From positions 1 to 9,688 of the forward strand of contig JAFAYN010000474.1 in assembly GCA_019240375.1 (NCBI GenBank): a stretch of DNA of 9,688 nt, in the 5' to 3' direction. Below the pieces are notes generated by a model that did not search any database, was not told the origin of the DNA, and was given only the letters and a program-made list of their open reading frames with translations. This DNA is from Gemmatimonadota bacterium. Lineage in GTDB: Bacteria; Gemmatimonadota; Gemmatimonadetes; Longimicrobiales; Longimicrobiaceae. Position 1 is the stretch's first letter, and each line of letters starts with the position of its first letter. This document shows, piece by piece, positions 1 through 6,948 of this stretch. The position numbers and the translations under genes are program-made.

Positions 1-14
1 TGCGGTCCACCCCC

Positions 15-37
15 CTCTCCTTGGCAGCTTAGGAGAG
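15..37 (+). promoter_or_regulatory. Inverted repeat covering the padR ribosome binding site
   Basis: CTCTCCT (15-21) and AGGAGAG (31-37) are exact reverse complements separated by nine bases. The right arm contains the Shine-Dalgarno sequence AGGAGA (31-36) that serves the ATG at 42. If transcribed, the arms can form a 7-bp hairpin that hides the ribosome binding site. Alternatively the symmetry could be a DNA operator, since PadR proteins usually bind dyad sites and often repress themselves. A repeat of this size is not rare by chance in GC-rich DNA, so only the repeat itself is seen and its role is inference. Confidence 0.4.
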
Positions 38-41
38 ACGA

Positions 42-383
42 ATGGCGCAACCCGCCGAACTGCTTCCCGGAACGCTCGACCTGCTGATCCTCAAGGCCGT
101 CTCCCTCGGGCGGCTGCACGGCTACGGCGTGCTGCTGCGCATCGAGCAGATCACGGGCGGCGCGCTCCAGGTCCAGCAGGGCGCGCTCTACCCCGCCCTC
201 TACCGCCTGGAGCACCGGGGGCTGATCGAGAGCGAGTGGGGGATCTCCGAGAACAACCGCCGCGCCAAGTTCTACCGCCTCACCACCGCCGGACGCGAGC
301 GCCTGGGCGAGGAGGTCGCGAGCTGGAACCGGCTCGCCGACGCGATCGCGCTGGCGCTGCGCACCACCCCCCAGGAGGTCTGA
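42..383 (+). CDS. PadR family transcriptional regulator (short, ADOP-associated type)
   Basis: A 113-residue winged-helix DNA-binding protein that probably represses its own operon with the downstream permease. The N-terminal LLPGTLDLLILKAV (7-20) is the characteristic first helix. HGYGVLLRIEQ (26-36) leads into the recognition helix region GALYPALYRLEHRGLI (47-62). The wing carries NNRRAKFYRLTTAGRERL (71-88), typical of the acidobacterial PadR subfamily found next to duplicated orphan permeases. The protein is full length for this short class, which keeps only a brief dimerisation helix (residues 90-107). The ATG at 42 is chosen because AGGAGA lies five bases upstream and the first residues match the family start. 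Only one base separates its stop from the permease start, so the two are almost certainly one transcript. The ligand or signal is not visible. Confidence 0.93.
   Translation: MAQPAELLPGTLDLLILKAVSLGRLHGYGVLLRIEQITGGALQVQQGALYPALYRLEHRGLIESEWGISENNRRAKFYRLTTAGRERLGEEVASWNRLADAIALALRTTPQEV
373..378 (+). promoter_or_regulatory. Shine-Dalgarno of the permease gene inside padR
   Basis: A perfect AGGAGG lies in the last codons of padR, six bases before the permease ATG at 385. The padR stop (381-383) falls between the two, which supports translational coupling and fixes the permease start. Confidence 0.8.
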
Positions 384-384
384 G

Positions 385-3129
385 ATGAACGGTCTGTTCG
401 CGCGGGCGCGTTCGTACTGGGGTGGGCTCCGGCGCCCCGACCGCATGGAGGCAGAGATGGACGAGGAGATGCGCTTCCACCTGGAGATGGAGGCCGAGCG
501 CCTGGTGCGGGAGCGGGGGATGACCTCGCGGGAGGCGTACCGGCGGGCGCGCATCGCCTTCGGGAGCACCGACCGCTACAAGGAGGAGGGGCGCGACGCG
601 CGGGGGCTCACCGGGATCAGCGGGATGGGGCTCGACTTCCGGCTCGGCTGGCGCATGCTGGTCCGCTACCCCGGGCTCACCGTGGTCGCGGTGCTGGCGA
701 TGGCCTTCGGGATCGCCTTCGGGGCCGGCGCCTTCCAGCTCATCAAGGACATATACTTCCCGCCCCTCGCCTACCGGGACGTGGACGCGATCGTCCGGCT
801 GCAGCGGGTCAGCACCGCGACCACCAGCCCGGCCCCGCTCACGCTCCCGGACCTCGTCGCCTGGCGCGGGAAGCTCGCCTCGGTGGAGGCGCTTTCCGCC
901 CTGTCGTCGCGGACGCGCGACCTGTCGCCGGGCGGGGAATCGTCGACCGCGGTCGCGGAGGCGTCCGTCAGCGCGAGCGCGTTCACCCTGGTCGCGCCCC
1001 CGCTCCTCGGCCGGGGGCTGGTCGCGGACGACGAGGCCCCGGGCGCGCCGCCCGTCGTGGTGCTCGGCTACGACCTGTGGCAGCGGCGCTTCGGCGGCGA
1101 CCGCGGCGTGCTGGGACGCGTGGTGCGGGTGGGCGGCGAGCATGCGACCGTGGTCGGCGTCATGCCGGAGGACTTCGCCTTCGTCCTCCCCTCGGACGGA
1201 ATGCCGGACCTGCCGCCGCAGGACCTCTGGGTGCCGCTCCGCCCCGCCCCGGCCGCCCGCGGCGACGGTCCGGCCGTCGAGGTCTTCGGCCGCCTCGCGC
1301 CCGGCGTCTCGCTGGAGCGGGCGAGGGCAGAGTTCGACGCGGTCGGAGCCGCCGGCACCGCGGAGGAGCCACGGCCGGAAGCGGGTGGAGAATTGAAGCC
1401 GACGCTCCTGGGCTTCGAGAACCCGTTCCGCCCCGGACGCGGCACGGGCAACTCCAGCCTGTTCGCCCTGTCCGCCCTTTTCCTGGCGGTGCTCATGGGG
1501 ACGATCTGCGCCAACGTGGCGCTCCTCGTCTTCGCGCGAGCGGCGACGCGCGAGGGGGAGATGGCCGTGCGCAGCGCCCTGGGAGCCAGCCGCGGCAGGA
1601 TCGTCTTCCAGCTCTTCGCCGAGGCGCTGGTACTCGCGGCGGTCGCCATCGCGGTCGGGCTGTGGGCCGCGTCCGTCGGGCACGCGTGGGCGGCGCAGCT
1701 GGGCGAGGCAGTGGCGCGGTCGGACGGCGAAACGGCCCGGCCGTGGGCCGACGGCGGCCTCTCGACCTCCACCATCGCCTACGCGGCGGCGCTGGCGGTG
1801 CTCGGCGCGGTGGTGGCCGGCGTGCTGCCGGGGCTGCGTGTGACGGGGAGGAACGGCCAGGCGGGGCTCCAGAGCCTCCCCGGGCGGGGGGCGGGGATGC
1901 GCCTCGGTCGGGTCTGGACCGCGGTGATCGTGGGGCAGGTGGCGCTGACCGTGGTGCTCGTCCCCATCGCCGGGACGCTCGGGACCTACACGTGGAAGCT
2001 CCGCTCGGCCGACCCCGGCGTGCGGACCGCCGAGTTCCTGTCGATGCGCCTGGCCATGGACGGCGTGGAGGCTCCCGACGCCGCAGGTGGGAAGCCGGCC
2101 CGCGACGAGGCGGCCCGCTTCGCGGCGGCGTACCGCGTGCTGAAGGCCCGCGCGGCCGTCGAGCCGGGGGTCGTCGGGGTGACCGTCGCCAGCGCGCTCC
2201 CCGGGACCTCGCACGGCTGGGCGGCGCTGGAGGTGGAGGACCCGGGCGCGGCCGCCGCTCCCCCGGCCGCGGTGCAGGTGGCCGGCGTGGACGCCGACTT
2301 CTTCGACGTGCTCGGCGCCAGGGTCGTCGCCGGCCACGCGTTCCGCGAGGGCGACTTCGTCCCGGACGCTCGGGCGGTGGTGGTGAACGAGTCGTTCGTC
2401 CGCGAGCACCTGGGCGGCCGCAACGCGGTCGGGCGGCGGATACGTTCCGTGTCGAACGGGGAGGAGCCCGGCCCCTGGCTGGAGGTCGTGGGGGTGGTGC
2501 GGGACATGGCGATGCAGATCAATCCCCTGCTCCCCAGCAACGCCGGGATCTACCGCCCCCTGGACACGGGCGGCCTGCACTCCGTCCGCGTGGCGGTGCA
2601 CGTGGCGGGAGACCCGCTCGCGCTCGCCGGCCGGATGACGGAGCTGGCGGCGGCGGCGGACCCCGCCCTCCGGGTCGAGGACCTCTTCCCCCTGGACCAG
2701 GTGGGACAGGGGGCGCTCCTCGCCTTCGACGGCTGGTTCCGGGTCATCGTCCTGGGGAGCTTTCTCGCCCTCCTGCTGACCTACGCCGGGATCTACGCCA
2801 TCCTTTCCTTCACGGTCTCGCGCAGGACGCGGGAGATCGGCGTCCGGATCGCGCTGGGGGCGCAGGCGCGCCAGATCATGGCGGCCATCCTCGCGCGGAT
2901 GACCGGGCAGGTGGCGGCCGGCGCCGTCCTCGGCGCTCTCCTCGGCGTCTGGTACCTTCTCGCCATGGGGCTGGCGAACGGATCGTGGAGCCTGTCCGCG
3001 CTCCAGCTCGGCGCGCTACTGGCAGGGTACATGGCCGTGATGACCGGCGTGTGCATGCTGGCCTGCGTGGTCCCCACGCGGCGGGCGCTCCGCATCCAGC
3101 CGCGCGAGGCGCTGAACGCGGACGGGTAG
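385..3129 (+). CDS. ADOP-type (duplicated FtsX/MacB-like) ABC transporter permease
   Basis: A 914-residue inner-membrane protein of the acidobacterial duplicated orphan permease type. Residues 20-75 form the soluble permease-prefix domain (acidic EAEMDEEMRFHLEMEAERL stretch, then AYRRARIAFGS). A first membrane helix is near 97-118. A periplasmic MacB-like domain follows (about 120-350). The first FtsX core has helices near 358-382, 408-428, 462-483 and 510-530. A second periplasmic domain is about 540-775, and the second FtsX core has helices near 785-808, 835-860 and 875-898. Each core has the usual post-helix signature (SALGASRGRIVFQ near 397; REIGVRIALGA near 817), and the protein ends in the family-like RIQPREALN. 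Related MacB proteins work as mechanotransmission exporters driven by a separate ATPase; no ATPase is encoded nearby, as is usual for ADOP genes, so the partner and substrate are unknown. It converges on the minus-strand operon with only 12 bases between stops. Confidence 0.93.
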   Translation: MNGLFARARSYWGGLRRPDRMEAEMDEEMRFHLEMEAERLVRERGMTSREAYRRARIAFGSTDRYKEEGRDARGLTGISGMGLDFRLGWRMLVRYPGLTVVAVLAMAFGIAFGAGAFQLIKDIYFPPLAYRDVDAIVRLQRVSTATTSPAPLTLPDLVAWRGKLASVEALSALSSRTRDLSPGGESSTAVAEASVSASAFTLVAPPLLGRGLVADDEAPGAPPVVVLGYDLWQRRFGGDRGVLGRVVRVGGEHATVVGVMPEDFAFVLPSDGMPDLPPQDLWVPLRPAPAARGDGPAVEVFGRLAPGVSLERARAEFDAVGAAGTAEEPRPEAGGELKPTLLGFENPFRPGRGTGNSSLFALSALFLAVLMGTICANVALLVFARAATREGEMAVRSALGASRGRIVFQLFAEALVLAAVAIAVGLWAASVGHAWAAQLGEAVARSDGETARPWADGGLSTSTIAYAAALAVLGAVVAGVLPGLRVTGRNGQAGLQSLPGRGAGMRLGRVWTAVIVGQVALTVVLVPIAGTLGTYTWKLRSADPGVRTAEFLSMRLAMDGVEAPDAAGGKPARDEAARFAAAYRVLKARAAVEPGVVGVTVASALPGTSHGWAALEVEDPGAAAAPPAAVQVAGVDADFFDVLGARVVAGHAFREGDFVPDARAVVVNESFVREHLGGRNAVGRRIRSVSNGEEPGPWLEVVGVVRDMAMQINPLLPSNAGIYRPLDTGGLHSVRVAVHVAGDPLALAGRMTELAAAADPALRVEDLFPLDQVGQGALLAFDGWFRVIVLGSFLALLLTYAGIYAILSFTVSRRTREIGVRIALGAQARQIMAAILARMTGQVAAGAVLGALLGVWYLLAMGLANGSWSLSALQLGALLAGYMAVMTGVCMLACVVPTRRALRIQPREALNADG

Positions 3130-3141
3130 GCCGCCGGCACG

Positions 3142-4155
3142 TCAGACCTCGACGTTCAGCCGGCGGTAGAACTCGCCGAGCCGGGCGGCGTCGGCCGCGA
3201 ACCAGTCGGCGAGCCAGCCGTGGTAGACGGCCGCGGCCTCGTGGGCGGGGGCGCGCTCCTGTACGATCGCGGTGGCGAGGTGGCCGGCCATCATCCCCGA
3301 GGTCAGTGCCCTGAGGACGCCGTGCGAGGAAGTCGGGTCGAGGGTCGCGGCGGCGTCGCCCACCATGAACCAGTCCGCGTCCGCCACCCGCTCCGCCATG
3401 CGCCACGTCACGTCCGCTCCGCGCGCCGGGCCGCGGCGGGTCATCCCGGCGAACTCGTCGGGGAGCCAGTCTGCGGCCGTCCGCTCGCCGTTGAAGGCGA
3501 CGCGCGTCCACTGGTAGAGCCGCGGCTTCACCCGCGCCGTCCACGTCCACCCCTCCACGTCGGCCACCAGCGCGGGGGCATCGTCCCGCGGCGGGCACTC
3601 ACCCTCCACGTAGCCGTAGCGCGCGAAGAGCCGCCGGGAGCGCGGCTCGGCCGGGACGCCGAGGGCGCGTCCCAGCCAGCGCGCCCTCCCCGTCGCGTCC
3701 ACCCGGACGCGCGCGGACACCACGCCGTCGGTCGTCCGGGTACGGGCGTCGTCCAGCACCCCGGTGGCCGCGCACGGCCGGCGCACGTCCACGCCCAGCT
3801 CGCGCGCCCGGTCGAGCAGCATCGCGTCGAAGTCGGCCCGCCACACCTGGAAGCCCCGCCACGCTCCGTGCTCGTCCCCGCCGAACCCCTCGAAGCGGCG
3901 GGCGCTCCCCCACTCGATCCAGATGCCTGGGTGCCGCGCGCCGGTGACGGCAGCCAGGCGGTCGGCCACGCCGAGCTGCGCCAGCAGCGGCTCGATCCCC
4001 GGGTGCAGCGTTTCGCCGGGGCGCTCGCCGCTGGTGGCGTCGCGCTCGCACAGCATCACGCGCACGCCGTTGCGGGCGCAGGTGATCGCCGCGGCGGCGC
4101 CCGCGGGACCGCCGCCGACGATCAGGACGTCGGTATCGATGCGTCGTGCGTCCAC
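3142..4155 (-). CDS. FAD-dependent oxidoreductase, LodB/QhpG-like (tryptophan-halogenase-like fold); candidate quinone-cofactor maturation enzyme
   Basis: A 337-residue flavoprotein. The N-terminal VLIVGGGPAGAAAA (10-23) is the dinucleotide-binding loop, CERD (36-39) ends the second strand, and GDAAATLDPTSSHG (266-279) is the second FAD-binding motif of the PHBH/halogenase-like fold. A WTWTARV segment (203-209) sits where tryptophan halogenases have WxWxIP, so the halogenase signature is altered and halogenation is unlikely. LodB and QhpG, which modify a tryptophan in a partner protein during CTQ formation, belong to this fold; the partner here would be the upstream product. The GTG start at 4155 is the only start that keeps the full FAD motif; GAGGGG lies two bases upstream of it. 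It overlaps the upstream gene by 34 nt, implying coupled translation. No signal peptide is seen, so it should be cytoplasmic. A small-molecule oxygenase or reductase role remains possible. Flavoprotein call is firm; LodB-like role is inferred. Confidence 0.8.
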   Translation of the reverse strand: MDARRIDTDVLIVGGGPAGAAAAITCARNGVRVMLCERDATSGERPGETLHPGIEPLLAQLGVADRLAAVTGARHPGIWIEWGSARRFEGFGGDEHGAWRGFQVWRADFDAMLLDRARELGVDVRRPCAATGVLDDARTRTTDGVVSARVRVDATGRARWLGRALGVPAEPRSRRLFARYGYVEGECPPRDDAPALVADVEGWTWTARVKPRLYQWTRVAFNGERTAADWLPDEFAGMTRRGPARGADVTWRMAERVADADWFMVGDAAATLDPTSSHGVLRALTSGMMAGHLATAIVQERAPAHEAAAVYHGWLADWFAADAARLGEFYRRLNVEV

Positions 4156-6647
4156 GGCCCCTCGTCGCGGCGGATCAGCACCGTGTCCCCGGCGACGTAC
4201 ACGACCGCCGTCTCCAGCATCTCCACCAGCACGGTCCGGATGTCCCGCGGATCGGTGGTCTGCTCGCCCCAGCGGAACACCTCGAAGCGATAGCGCTTCG
4301 GTCCGGCCAGGCGTACGCCGGTCGCCCGCTCCGCGGCGGCGAGGGCCGCGTCGCGCGCGGCGACGGGCTGGAAGGAGCGCACCGCCCACGACGACTTGGC
4401 GCGCATGATCTGGATCATCGCCGCCTCGTGGTCGGACGGGTGCTCCCGCTCGATCTCCGGGTCGTGGATCCCGAGACTCCAGTACACCCGCGACATCGCC
4501 AGCACGCGCGCGGTGTATTCGTCGAAGTCGATGCGCGAGGTCAGGGCGGCCGTCATGGTGCCCGGCATGTCGATGTAATCCACCCGGTTGGCGTCGCTGT
4601 AGGCGGCGACCCGCCGGCCGTTCACCGTCCTCACGCTCGGACCGCGCACCCCGTCCCACGGCATGTACCTGCCGCCCGCGGACGGCACGATGCCGATCTC
4701 CTCGTCGGTGAGGGGGGCGATGGTCGGCCACGGGTACAGGAGGCCGCTCAACGACTTGGCGGGCTGGAAGGTACGCGTCGCGTCCGGCGACACCCCCGGC
4801 CAGTATGCGCCGTAGGCGGCGCACAGCTTGGCGTCCTCGACAAAGGGAGCGCCGAGGCCGTACCCCGACAGGAACTTCTGCAGCGGCGTGTCGGGATCGC
4901 TGAAGTAGATGTCCTGGCTGGTGTCCCAGCCGGGATCGAAAAGGCCGGGTGAGGTGTCGGGAAGGCCGGTCATCTCCTCCGGCAGCGGCCCGTTCGGCGG
5001 CTGTACGGGCCCGCCGGCCTCCGCCGGCTGCGTCACGATCGCCGTGACCGTCGTGTCGTCGATGCCGAAGTTGATCGGCAGCGTGACGTTCGCGGCGATG
5101 CGCGTCTGCGAGAGGGTGAGCGGCGCGACCGCCCAGAGCGCCGCGCGCACCGGCTGCGGCACCTCGCGGTTCCACCAGCTCATCAGGTCGCGCTGGCTGA
5201 CCTTCGGAAAGAAGTCCGGCGGCGCCACGACGGCGTACGCGGGCACGCGCGTCGGGATCGCGGCTTCGAGCGCGTCACAGCGCGCCTCGACCCAGCCGTC
5301 GCCGACGTAGTCGATGTGGTGCTGCGCCCGGTAGCCGCCCGCGCGGATGACCTCCATCATGTCGGGGCGCGGGTTCAGGTTCTCGACCGTGCCGTCCGCG
5401 TTCACGCGGTGGCGCAGGTTGAGGTACTCCGGGGAGGGCCGCCGGGTGTTCTGCGCCGTGTCGTACATGTACGACGGCGATTCGCTCGGCGGCCCGGGGA
5501 TGACCTGCGCCGACGAGAAGGCGAGGTTGGCGGGGTCGCCGCTGAAGGCGGGGTCCACCGGGTAGGTCAGCCGGCGCCCCTGGTACTCGGCGACGTTGAC
5601 CAGCGGCGCGGGGCGGGGCTCGATCATCCCCGGGGCGTAGTCCGGGCGACTGGAGAACGACGCGATGCGCTCGTTCCGGATCAGGAACGGGAAGTTCTCC
5701 AGGTCCTCGCCGCGCCAGTCGTTCTGGTAGCCGTTGAGGTCCAGCCACTCGTGGAAGCGCGCCAGCGCGTCGTTGCGCAGGTCGCGCCGCACCTCCAGGG
5801 CGATCTCGGTGCCCGCGATGCACTCCGCGCCGTCGAACAGCTTGTGCAGCGGTACCCAGAAGCCGAGCTGGTCGTCGCCCGGGAGCGCGTCCTGCGGACC
5901 GAAGCTCGCCGCGTCGCCGTTCGTCTTCATCGCGACGTAGGCCGCGAAGCGTTGCGGGACCACCCGGAAGTCGAACGGCCGGGCTGGGTCGACCGACGCG
6001 AAGCTCCGGGTGCGCGGGTCGTAGAGCGGATCGATGGTGCCGATGCGCGCGATCCCGGTGCGCGAGAAGCAGAGCTCGGCGTGACGGCCGTGCACCGAGT
6101 TGGGCGTGTTGCGGTACTGCAGCGCGAACACGACGATGCCGAGCGGCTTCCCGCCGGCCCGCGCGCGCAGGCTCTCGATCGTCGGGGGGCGCACGCCGTA
6201 CACGTAGTTCTCCACCGCGTCGATCTCCGCCAGCGTCGGGTAGCCGCGCAGCGCGGCGCCGGCCCGGTTCGCGACCACGCCGGGGGACGCGAACGCGTGG
6301 TACAGCAGGCTGCGGTCGGGCGAGCCCGCCTCGATGGCGCGCGTCCCCGCGACGTTGAAGTCGCCGAAGCCGGGATGGCCGCGGTCGATCCGCAGCGGCC
6401 TGGCGAGCTGCTCGGCGAGGTCGCGGGCGGCGATGTCGAGCCCGCCCGCGGTCACCTCCATCAACAGCTGCCGCCAGCCGAGCGGGGCCAGCCGCCGGCA
6501 CGCCTCGGCGACGCTGTCGATCAGCGCCCTTTCGTTCGACGCGAACTCGAACCGCCACGCGCCGCTCACCATCACCGCGCCGGCGCCCAGCGCCATGTGC
6601 CGCAGGAAGGCCCTTCGGCTGGTCACCCGCTTCGACAGCTCGGACAT
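4122..6647 (-). CDS. Tat-exported LodA/GoxA-like putative quinoprotein oxidase, divergent, with N-terminal extension
   Basis: An 841-residue protein. Residues 10-30 are a twin-arginine signal (SRRAFLR followed by a hydrophobic Ala/Gly-rich stretch), so it is probably exported folded. I could not name residues 40-190. From there on, short segments recall LodA-family signatures in collinear order: GIARIG (198-203, compare GIARVG), DYVGDGWVEA (446-455, compare DDxSDGPVxA), VVAPPDFFP (473-481, compare APPDFAP) and DAKLC plus YWPGVSPD (605-609 and 615-622, compare DTASC and FWPARVPN). These comparisons are from memory, not an alignment. LodA enzymes oxidatively deaminate amino acids using a cysteine-tryptophylquinone; C609 with D605 four residues before it is the best cofactor-cysteine candidate. 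LodA itself is about 726 residues, so this protein is longer, mainly at the N-terminus. The downstream overlapping flavoprotein gene fits the LodA/LodB arrangement. No clear Shine-Dalgarno precedes the ATG at 6647, but this start is needed for the Tat signal. CDS certain; enzymatic class moderate; substrate unknown. Confidence 0.65.
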   Translation of the reverse strand: MSELSKRVTSRRAFLRHMALGAGAVMVSGAWRFEFASNERALIDSVAEACRRLAPLGWRQLLMEVTAGGLDIAARDLAEQLARPLRIDRGHPGFGDFNVAGTRAIEAGSPDRSLLYHAFASPGVVANRAGAALRGYPTLAEIDAVENYVYGVRPPTIESLRARAGGKPLGIVVFALQYRNTPNSVHGRHAELCFSRTGIARIGTIDPLYDPRTRSFASVDPARPFDFRVVPQRFAAYVAMKTNGDAASFGPQDALPGDDQLGFWVPLHKLFDGAECIAGTEIALEVRRDLRNDALARFHEWLDLNGYQNDWRGEDLENFPFLIRNERIASFSSRPDYAPGMIEPRPAPLVNVAEYQGRRLTYPVDPAFSGDPANLAFSSAQVIPGPPSESPSYMYDTAQNTRRPSPEYLNLRHRVNADGTVENLNPRPDMMEVIRAGGYRAQHHIDYVGDGWVEARCDALEAAIPTRVPAYAVVAPPDFFPKVSQRDLMSWWNREVPQPVRAALWAVAPLTLSQTRIAANVTLPINFGIDDTTVTAIVTQPAEAGGPVQPPNGPLPEEMTGLPDTSPGLFDPGWDTSQDIYFSDPDTPLQKFLSGYGLGAPFVEDAKLCAAYGAYWPGVSPDATRTFQPAKSLSGLLYPWPTIAPLTDEEIGIVPSAGGRYMPWDGVRGPSVRTVNGRRVAAYSDANRVDYIDMPGTMTAALTSRIDFDEYTARVLAMSRVYWSLGIHDPEIEREHPSDHEAAMIQIMRAKSSWAVRSFQPVAARDAALAAAERATGVRLAGPKRYRFEVFRWGEQTTDPRDIRTVLVEMLETAVVYVAGDTVLIRRDEGPWTHDASIPTS

Positions 6648-6699
6648 GAGAGGGGATTTTCAGAAAGGGTGGGACTTCGGCTTCCCGGCTCGTCCGGTT

Positions 6700-6728
6700 A
6701 TTTAACGCCTTCACGGGGCTGGTGCCAG
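6700..6728 (-). promoter_or_regulatory. Possible promoter of the LodA-like/LodB-like operon
   Basis: Read on the minus strand, CTGGCA (6723-6728) and TTAAAT (6700-6705) each match four of six bases of the sigma70-type -35 and -10 consensus, with a 17-base spacer. They lie about 50-80 bases upstream of the ATG at 6647. The AT-rich -10 stands out from the GC-rich background, but the -35 is weak and the promoter rules of this phylum are not well known. Confidence 0.3.
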
Positions 6729-6782
6729 GGCTTTCGCCGGGCCCCGTTCACCCGAGGACCGCGGAAGTGGCGTACGAGAAGC

Positions 6783-6811
6783 TTGACTCACCGGTACCGA
6801 CGCGCCAAAGT
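6783..6811 (+). promoter_or_regulatory. Possible promoter of the glycosidase-glycosyltransferase operon
   Basis: TTGACT (6783-6788) matches five of six bases of a -35 box. The hexamer 17 bases downstream, CAAAGT (6806-6811), matches only three of six of a -10 box. The start would leave a leader of about 130 bases before the ATG at 6949, and that leader would contain the 6862-6897 inverted repeat. This is a weak candidate based on one good hexamer. Confidence 0.2.
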
Positions 6812-6948
6812 TGTCGAAGAGAGGCAGCCCACCACTTTGCGGTCCGGAAGTGTGGGCAGGGCCGGGACGCCGATTCAGTCCTTCACGGACGTCCCGGATG
6901 CGTTCGGTGCTCCTTCCCGGCCCCGCGTCCCTTCCGCCCCGCCCCCCG

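Larger units (their letters stand above)
6648..6948. other. Divergent intergenic region
   Basis: This 301-base gap lies between the two divergent genes and should hold the promoters for both the minus-strand oxidase operon and the plus-strand glycosyltransferase operon. It contains the most AT-rich short stretch noticed in the window (GGTTATTTAACG, 6697-6708). A perfect 8-bp inverted repeat, CCGGGACG/CGTCCCGG (6862-6869 and 6890-6897), is also present. No RNA gene, riboswitch or convincing small ORF is visible. An in-frame extension of the glycosyltransferase back to a TTG at 6811 is open but reads as Pro/Arg/Ser-rich low-complexity sequence and is not believed to be coding. Confidence 0.6.

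Noticed and set aside
280..2601. Long open frame antisense to the permease
   Set aside because: Arg/His/Pro/Gly-rich translation without domains; it mirrors the codon bias of the well-supported permease on the other strand.
385..3129. Complete MacAB-type drug exporter
   Set aside because: No ATPase or MacA-like adaptor gene is adjacent, and the duplicated permease with prefix domain fits the orphan ADOP type.
1077..3314. Long plus-strand open frame in a second frame of the permease
   Set aside because: Arg/Gly/Pro-rich low-complexity translation typical of out-of-frame reading of GC-rich genes.
3142..4155. Genuine tryptophan halogenase
   Set aside because: The WxWxIP signature is not intact, the protein is much shorter than typical halogenases (about 500 residues), and its operon partner suggests another role.
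4122..6647. Naming the gene lodA and the product L-lysine 6-oxidase
   Set aside because: Similarity is limited to scattered motifs recalled from memory, the length and Tat signal differ, and substrate specificity cannot be read from the sequence.
4122..6647. Horizontally acquired island judged by lower GC
   Set aside because: Hand counts of a few lines show only slightly lower GC than the flanks, and no integrase, tRNA or flanking repeats are seen.
6811..6948. N-terminal extension of the glycosyltransferase from a TTG at 6811
   Set aside because: Low-complexity, no Shine-Dalgarno, and the following ATG at 6949 gives a more natural start; ATG 6898 cannot be fully excluded.
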